A stretch of DNA of 5,801 nucleotides from an uncultured Collinsella sp. (GTDB taxonomy: Bacteria; Actinomycetota; Coriobacteriia; Coriobacteriales; Coriobacteriaceae), in contig URUI01000099.1 of assembly GCA_900551015.1 (NCBI GenBank), positions 1 through 5,801 on the forward strand, given 5' to 3'. Position 1 is the stretch's first letter. Every line of letters begins with the position of its first letter. Below are positions 1-2,916 of this stretch, in pieces. Position numbers and translations under genes: made by a program. Under the pieces are notes generated by a model. That model saw nothing but the letters and a program-made list of their open reading frames with translations, was not told where the DNA came from and ran no database searches.

Positions 1-190
1 TCAACAATCTGCGAGCAGATTGAAATGTGAAAATTGCGAAACGCAGCGAAAAAGGGGAGAGCAAGAATCGTCCCGTGGCCACAAATTTTCAATTCTTGAA
101 AATTTCTTGCCCATCCGGGACTGCACTTCTGCAACGCTCCCGCGTTTTTGAAGTGCTCTTGTTGGGGCGTGCCTGCCCCAAACCCTGCTT
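1..190 (-). other. Non-coding, hairpin-rich region; candidate structured RNA or dispersed repeat
   Basis: No convincing gene is seen here. Read on the minus strand, downstream of the regulator gene, it holds in order: hairpin P1 (181-175 with 168-162, 7 bp); hairpin P2 (156-150 with 129-123, a symmetrical 3x3 internal loop, then 146-142 with 137-133, closed by a GGGA loop of GNRA type); hairpin P3 (121-116 and 113-111 with 75-70 and 78-76, then a perfect 10-bp inner stem 105-96 with 92-83 and a GAA loop); and a small hairpin 22-5. P1 and P2 are 5 nt apart, P2 and P3 only 1 nt. The unpaired GCAAG strand of P3 (110-106) is complementary to CTTGC just after it (65-61), which allows a pseudoknot. 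No T-run follows any of these stems directly. It could be a 3' UTR structure, a small RNA or an intergenic repeat; function is unknown. Confidence 0.45.
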
Positions 191-194
191 ATGT

Positions 195-788
195 TTACTG
201 AGGCACAGGGCCTAACCCCAAAGTTCCAGCCAGCATAAAGGCACCAAATATCAGAGCAACTATCCCCAAGCCGGCAAGGGCAATCAAAAAGGTTTGGTGG
301 CAAGACTGGCCTTTGCACTTTCGGTATATAGCGTATCCCAGCAGCACAAGGAACGAGAGGATTGCTATCAATGGGAGAATTATCCCCACTACTGTAAAAA
401 GAAAGGTGTCGAGCCGCCATCCGATATTATCCAGATATAGAATGAAAATTATGGCAACTGTAAGGCATCCAATAATTGAGAGAACACTTTTTCTCTCCTG
501 CTGAATTTGCTTCTCCGCAAAATTTAACGCATTGTTCACAATTTCATTGTTCATCGCGATAGACATCTCTGATTCATCTATCCTTTCGGATTTCATAAGT
601 TCTGCAACACTGACATCTAAAGCTGCGGCCAATGGCTCGATGGTATTGATGTCGGGGAACCCCACACCTCTTTCCCAGCGGCTGATAGCTTTATCGGTCA
701 CATTCAATTTTGCGGCTAGGTCAGATTGTGTCATTTTCTTGTCTTTGCGGCACTGGGCGATAAATGTACCAAACTTCTGTGAATCCAT
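195..788 (-). CDS. XRE-family helix-turn-helix regulator with three C-terminal membrane segments
   Basis: The 197-residue product has an N-terminal Cro/C1-type helix-turn-helix (about residues 5-62, with the typical MTQSDLAAKLNV, ISRWERG and LAAALDVSVAELM segments). A polar, probably helical linker follows (about 65-100), then three hydrophobic stretches (about 101-119, 127-155 and 165-192), and the protein ends six residues later. The layout suggests a DNA-binding domain tethered to the cytoplasmic membrane, an architecture common in Firmicutes and mobile DNA. The target and signal are unknown; proteins of this shape may sense the envelope or act with a neighbouring transporter, but none is visible here. 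The ATG start is supported by AAGGAGG (minus strand, 802-796) seven bases upstream and a promoter just before it. The gene is more A/T-rich than the downstream housekeeping genes and lies between two hairpin-rich non-coding blocks, consistent with acquisition. The domain call is firm; the biological role is open. Confidence 0.9.
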   Translation of the reverse strand: MDSQKFGTFIAQCRKDKKMTQSDLAAKLNVTDKAISRWERGVGFPDINTIEPLAAALDVSVAELMKSERIDESEMSIAMNNEIVNNALNFAEKQIQQERKSVLSIIGCLTVAIIFILYLDNIGWRLDTFLFTVVGIILPLIAILSFLVLLGYAIYRKCKGQSCHQTFLIALAGLGIVALIFGAFMLAGTLGLGPVPQ

Positions 789-810
789 TTTGCTCCCTCC
801 TTGCCACTAC

Positions 811-839
811 AAGATAGCACGACTATAAGCCATTATCAA
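811..839 (-). promoter_or_regulatory. Sigma70-type promoter of the XRE regulator gene
   Basis: On the minus strand TTGATA (839-834, five of six consensus bases) and TATCTT (816-811, four of six) are 17 bases apart. A start near 804 would give a very short leader running straight into the AAGGAGG ribosome site at 802-796. A small inverted repeat (AAATA 841-845 / TATTT 853-857 around CCGCGG) lies just upstream of the -35 box and could be an operator, for example for autoregulation; that part is speculation. Confidence 0.6.
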
Positions 840-840
840 G

Positions 841-936
841 AAATACCGCGGCTATTTTCGCCGTAAGATACTCTACGAATCGTTTACAACGATAACCGGT
901 TTGATTTTCAATCTGTATAAGAGAGATTTAGCCGGT
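841..936. other. Non-coding stretch with small inverted repeats
   Basis: No gene is supported. Small perfect inverted repeats are visible: AAATA/TATTT (841-845 / 853-857), ATCGTT-TAC-AACGAT (879-893) and AACCGG (894-899) with CCGGTT (932-937). These may be regulator-binding sites upstream of the helix-turn-helix gene, or part of the boundary of the hairpin cluster that follows. Nothing else is recognised. Confidence 0.3.
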
Positions 937-943
937 TCCCTGC

Positions 944-1068
944 GTACGTGCGTACACGCTCCGCAGGGATTCCAAAGGGGCTATCCCCCTTGGCACACAG
1001 ACTTTGGAACAAAGTCTAGTGTGTTACACCTTGCCAGAGGTGTACACGCTCTCCCGGTACGCACGTAC
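944..1068. repeat. 12-bp inverted repeat and 10-bp direct repeat about 100 bp apart
   Basis: GTACGTGCGTAC at 944-955 is the exact reverse complement of 1057-1068. Overlapping it, GTACACGCTC occurs at 952-961 and again in the same direction at 1042-1051. The inverted pair encloses three smaller hairpins (972-993, 994-1023, 1025-1044). Such arrangements occur at DNA-processing sites and in branched RNAs; which applies here cannot be told from sequence alone. Confidence 0.7.
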
Positions 1069-1135
1069 ACAGCGATTGCCCCCAATGCGTCATATAGGGT
1101 GACGACCAAGTTCGCACAAAGCGAACTTGATTCCT

Positions 1136-1181
1136 CAAAGCAAAAGGCAGGATACCACCGTCATAGTGATACCCTGCCTTT
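1136..1181 (-). terminator. Possible minus-strand terminator hairpin
   Basis: On the minus strand a 16-bp stem (1181-1166 with 1158-1143, two G-U pairs) carries a 7-base loop and runs into a broken T-rich tail (TTTTGCTTT, from the end of the stem to about 1138). It could terminate rightward-to-leftward transcription or act as an attenuator. The short reading frame MTVVSCLLL starting in its loop has no visible ribosome site and is not called. Confidence 0.4.
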
Positions 1182-1228
1182 GCTCGTTTAACGCTCTGTG
1201 TAGTCCTTCCGCAGAATTTCCGATAAAC

Positions 1229-1276
1229 AAAAAACGTACCCGAACCCTTTCTCGTAAAGAATCGGGTTCGAGTACG
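1229..1276 (-). terminator. Rho-independent terminator, minus strand
   Basis: Minus-strand 13-bp stem (1276-1264 with 1247-1235, one G-U pair) with a 16-base loop, followed directly by six T residues (1234-1229). It is the second of two terminators after the alcohol dehydrogenase gene, starting about 20 bases beyond the first. It may be a backup, or may belong to the neighbouring element. Confidence 0.75.
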
Positions 1277-1295
1277 AACTGAATGCTGGAGCAAT

Positions 1296-1338
1296 AAAAA
1301 ACCACCAGAAAGGTGCCTGTCCCCTTTGTGGTGGTTTT
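1296..1338 (-). terminator. Rho-independent terminator of the alcohol dehydrogenase gene
   Basis: A long stem (1298-1307 and 1309-1313 with 1329-1338 and 1323-1327, one internal mismatch at 1308/1328) has a 9-base loop. On the minus strand it ends in six T residues (1301-1296) and starts about 10 bases after the stop codon of the dehydrogenase gene. The plus strand also ends in TTTT, so it may work in both directions and shield this gene from the accessory region on its left. Confidence 0.9.
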
Positions 1339-1347
1339 GGGCCAGTC

Positions 1348-2430
1348 CTAGAGCGTGTGGCCGTAAGCGTCGGCAGCCTTGATGGCGGCGGCGAACTTTT
1401 CGTCGGTGAAGGGCTCGGGGTTTCCCTGCTTCCACTCGTTGGTGGCGTGCGCGTACTCGCACAGGGCGGGGATATCGGACTCGGAAAGCCCGACCTGCTC
1501 AAGCGTCACGGGCAGTCCCATCTGCTTGTTAAAGGCTGAGTAGCGCTCAAGGTTCTCGGTATCGCCCGTGTAGGCAAACAGCACCAGCACGCCCAGGCTC
1601 ACGACCTCGCCATGCAGGTAGGACCCCTCGCGCGGGATGCTGCAGGTGGCGTTGTAGAACGCATGCGCCACGCTCGAGTTGTAGTAGTAATCGTTTTGGT
1701 TGGTCAGGTTGGAGACGTAGCCCGTGTTGACCACGATATCGAGCGCGATCTGCTTGACGGCTTCGGTCGACAGGTGCTGGCGAACGTCCTCAAGACCCTG
1801 CACGCCATAGGTAAACAGCGGCTCGGAGCAGGTGTGTGCGAGCGCCAGGGCAAGACCTGCGGTGTGCTCCAGGTTGCCGGCGCTCGTGGCGTACTCGACC
1901 TCGGGCTGCTTGGACAGGGCATCGCCCACGCCCGCCCAGAAGTACTCCGCCGGAGCCTCGGCGATGATCTTGGGGTTGATGAAGATGTGCGCGGGGCGGT
2001 TGGGGTACGAATAGCCCTCGAGCGAGCCGTCGTCGTTGTAGACAACGGCAATGGCGGTCGCGGCCGAGCAGTTGGAGCAGATCGTCGGTACCGTAAAGAC
2101 GATCTTCTTGAGCTCGATGGCCGCCGTCTTGACGGTGTCGAGCGCTTTGCCGCCGCCGCATGCGATGAGCACGTCGGCTTCCTGGCAGGCAGGGGAGTTC
2201 ACGACCTTGGCGATATTGGCACGCGTACTGTTGGTGCCATAGACGCGCGTCTCCAGAACCTCGATATCGGTACCTTCAAGCGCCGCCGCGATACCCGGCA
2301 GCGCCGCAGCCAGGGCTCGCTTGCCGCCAATGATGGCGACCTTGGTCGCTCCGTACTCTGCCAGTGCGGCGGGCAGCTCGTCAAAGCAGTCCTCGCCGAC
2401 GGTGTAGTCGCTCATTCCAATCGTGCGCAT
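1348..2430 (-). CDS. Iron-containing alcohol dehydrogenase family protein, glycerol dehydrogenase (GldA)-like
   Basis: The 360-residue product has the usual length and fold order of the GldA branch: an N-terminal Rossmann-like NAD-binding half with the CGGGK motif (91-95), then an all-helical metal-binding half. The three metal ligands of the family are present: Asp170 in GVGDALSK, His256 in SVAHAFYN and His273 in YLHGEVVSLG. It should be a soluble NAD(P)-dependent oxidoreductase acting on an alcohol/carbonyl pair. In characterised glycerol dehydrogenases the loop after the nucleotide site reads close to PTIASTDAP; here it is PTICSNCSA (115-123), so the Asp is a Cys. The substrate may therefore not be glycerol, and no gene symbol is given. 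ATG at 2430 is preferred over the internal Met6 because AGAAGG (2441-2436) lies five bases upstream. The gene stands alone, divergent from ileS and closed by a strong terminator. Family assignment is firm; substrate is unknown. Confidence 0.9.
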   Translation of the reverse strand: MRTIGMSDYTVGEDCFDELPAALAEYGATKVAIIGGKRALAAALPGIAAALEGTDIEVLETRVYGTNSTRANIAKVVNSPACQEADVLIACGGGKALDTVKTAAIELKKIVFTVPTICSNCSAATAIAVVYNDDGSLEGYSYPNRPAHIFINPKIIAEAPAEYFWAGVGDALSKQPEVEYATSAGNLEHTAGLALALAHTCSEPLFTYGVQGLEDVRQHLSTEAVKQIALDIVVNTGYVSNLTNQNDYYYNSSVAHAFYNATCSIPREGSYLHGEVVSLGVLVLFAYTGDTENLERYSAFNKQMGLPVTLEQVGLSESDIPALCEYAHATNEWKQGNPEPFTDEKFAAAIKAADAYGHTL

Positions 2431-2544
2431 AGCGGCCTTCTTTCGTTCGATAAAGTGCTTTCAGGTATTTTGCTCCAAGTGAGTGCTTGCGACCGCGAGA
2501 AGTTTCTAAAGTATGAAACCGATGTTGAGGGTTTTTCGCCGGCG
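2431..2544. other. Divergent intergenic region between dehydrogenase gene and ileS leader
   Basis: Holds the 5' untranslated region of the dehydrogenase gene (AGAAGG at 2441-2436 on the minus strand). An inverted repeat GTTTC-8 nt-GAAAC (2502-2506 / 2515-2519) could bind a regulator. I could not pick a convincing minus-strand promoter; the best pair, TTGGAG with TTTATC 18 bases on, is weak. Confidence 0.35.
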
Positions 2545-2572
2545 TTGACCGTGCTACCATACAGCGCATAAG
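2545..2572 (+). promoter_or_regulatory. Probable sigma70 promoter of ileS
   Basis: TTGACC (2545-2550, five of six consensus bases) is followed after 16 bases by CATAAG (2567-2572, four of six). Transcription would start near 2579, at or just before the first conserved T-box segment. The position at the front of the riboswitch supports it. Confidence 0.55.
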
Positions 2573-2574
2573 CG

Positions 2575-2880
2575 TTGATGGGGACGAGTAGTCGGCCGTC
2601 CGCATGCTACAGAGAGCGGGGAGCGCTGAGAACCCGTGCATGCGACCGGTGAAAATCACCCCGGAGCTGCGGTCCCAACGGACGTGCCGTGCAGGTTCGT
2701 CTTAGTAGACATCGCCGAGATGGTCGTCGATACAGATCAGCCGAGTAACGGATGCGAGCGCGCGGCGACGCGGGCGAGGGCATCTAAGCTGGGTGGTTAA
2801 GCGAAGAGCTTTTGCGGGCATACAGCCCGTTTTGTGGCGCTTCGTCCCAGCTTGCAGGGACGGGCGCCTTTTTGGTGCCC
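2575..2880 (+). promoter_or_regulatory. T-box riboswitch (tRNA-Ile-sensing leader of ileS)
   Basis: The leader carries the hallmarks of a full T-box. Stem I has a GA/kink-turn base (GTTGATGGGG 2574-2583 against CCCCGGAG 2659-2666) and AGTA (2587-2590) opposite the specifier loop GAAA-ATC-A, in which ATC (2655-2657) is the isoleucine codon. A 7-bp stem (2601-2607/2638-2644) carries the distal AGAGAG (2611-2616) and GCTGAGAA (2625-2632) segments. Stem III is 2751-2755/2780-2784. The antiterminator pairs AAGCTGGG (2786-2793) with CCCAGCTT (2846-2853) and GCGAAG (2801-2806) with CTTCGT (2840-2845), leaving TGGTTAA bulged. TGGT (2794-2797) complements the ACCA end of a tRNA with an A discriminator, as in tRNA-Ile. 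The terminator at 2836-2873 uses the same bases, so the two are exclusive. Uncharged tRNA-Ile should allow read-through into ileS. The bulge departs from the common TGGNACC. Confidence 0.95.
2836..2873 (+). terminator. Intrinsic terminator of the T-box
   Basis: GGCGCTTCGTCCC (2836-2848) pairs with GGGACGGGCGCC (2857-2868) in a 12-bp stem with one bulged T and an 8-base loop, followed by five T residues (2869-2873). It overlaps the 3' side of the antiterminator and so is the off state. Its 3' arm can also pair with GGTGCCC at 2874-2880, with the T-run as loop. Confidence 0.92.
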
Positions 2881-2905
2881 AACGGGCGTGCGCGCCCACG
2901 ACATG

Positions 2906-2912
2906 AAAGGGG
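2906..2912 (+). promoter_or_regulatory. Ribosome binding site fixing the GTG start of ileS
   Basis: AAAGGGG lies four bases before GTG at 2917. The reading frame is open further upstream to an ATG-initiated shadow extension at 2812, but that lies inside the antiterminator and terminator, and the next in-frame ATG (2941) has no such site. This decides for GTG. Confidence 0.8.
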
Positions 2913-2916
2913 TACC

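Larger units (their letters stand above)
937..1190 (-). other. Dense hairpin cluster; possible oriT/mobilization-leader remnant of an integrated element
   Basis: Non-coding, with at least six inverted repeats nearly end to end: 937-944/962-969 (8 bp); 972-980/985-993 (9 positions, one imperfect); 999-1006/1010-1017 (8 bp, GAA loop) extended by CACAC/GTGTG (994-998/1019-1023); 1025-1031/1038-1044 (7 bp); 1107-1115/1121-1129 (9 bp); and 1143-1158/1166-1181. GTACGTGCGTAC (944-955) recurs inverted at 1057-1068 and could close a branched structure around three of the hairpins. GTACACGCTC is directly repeated at 952-961 and 1042-1051. The imperfect pairs in 972-993 and 1143-1181 become G-T/G-U wobbles on the minus strand, so that is the likelier folding strand. 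From memory, similar hairpin strings precede mobC/relaxase genes in gut Firmicutes integrative elements; this is inference. No relaxase, integrase or att site is visible. A plain structured intergenic repeat is the alternative. Confidence 0.4.

Noticed and set aside
1..420. A 139-codon minus-strand frame overlapping the regulator gene's 3' half
   Set aside because: Its upper half is an out-of-frame reading of the helix-turn-helix protein gene; the lower part has no ribosome site, and the DNA there is better explained by hairpins.
914..924. TGTATAAGAGA, an 11-base match to the Tn5 mosaic end used in sequencing adapters
   Set aside because: The flanking bases do not match the 19-bp end on either side, so it is more likely chance than a transposon end or adapter artefact.
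937..1190. CRISPR array
   Set aside because: The repeats are inverted, of different sequence and length, with no regularly spaced identical direct repeat units.
1263..1276. CGGGTTCGAG, resembling a tRNA T-arm and so a possible attachment site
   Set aside because: The bases on either side cannot form a T-stem around a 7-base loop; the segment is fully used as one arm of a terminator.
1188..1502. Minus-strand frames running across the dehydrogenase 3' end and both terminators
   Set aside because: They cross two strong terminators, overlap the real gene out of frame and show no recognisable domain.
1612..2571. A 319-codon open frame on the plus strand opposite the dehydrogenase gene
   Set aside because: Arg/Val/Gly-rich antisense shadow without motifs or ribosome site; the minus strand carries the intact metal-binding dehydrogenase.
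2812..2916. Upstream extension of ileS to an ATG at 2812
   Set aside because: These 35 codons lie in the T-box antiterminator and terminator; the family N-terminus and AAAGGGG support GTG at 2917.
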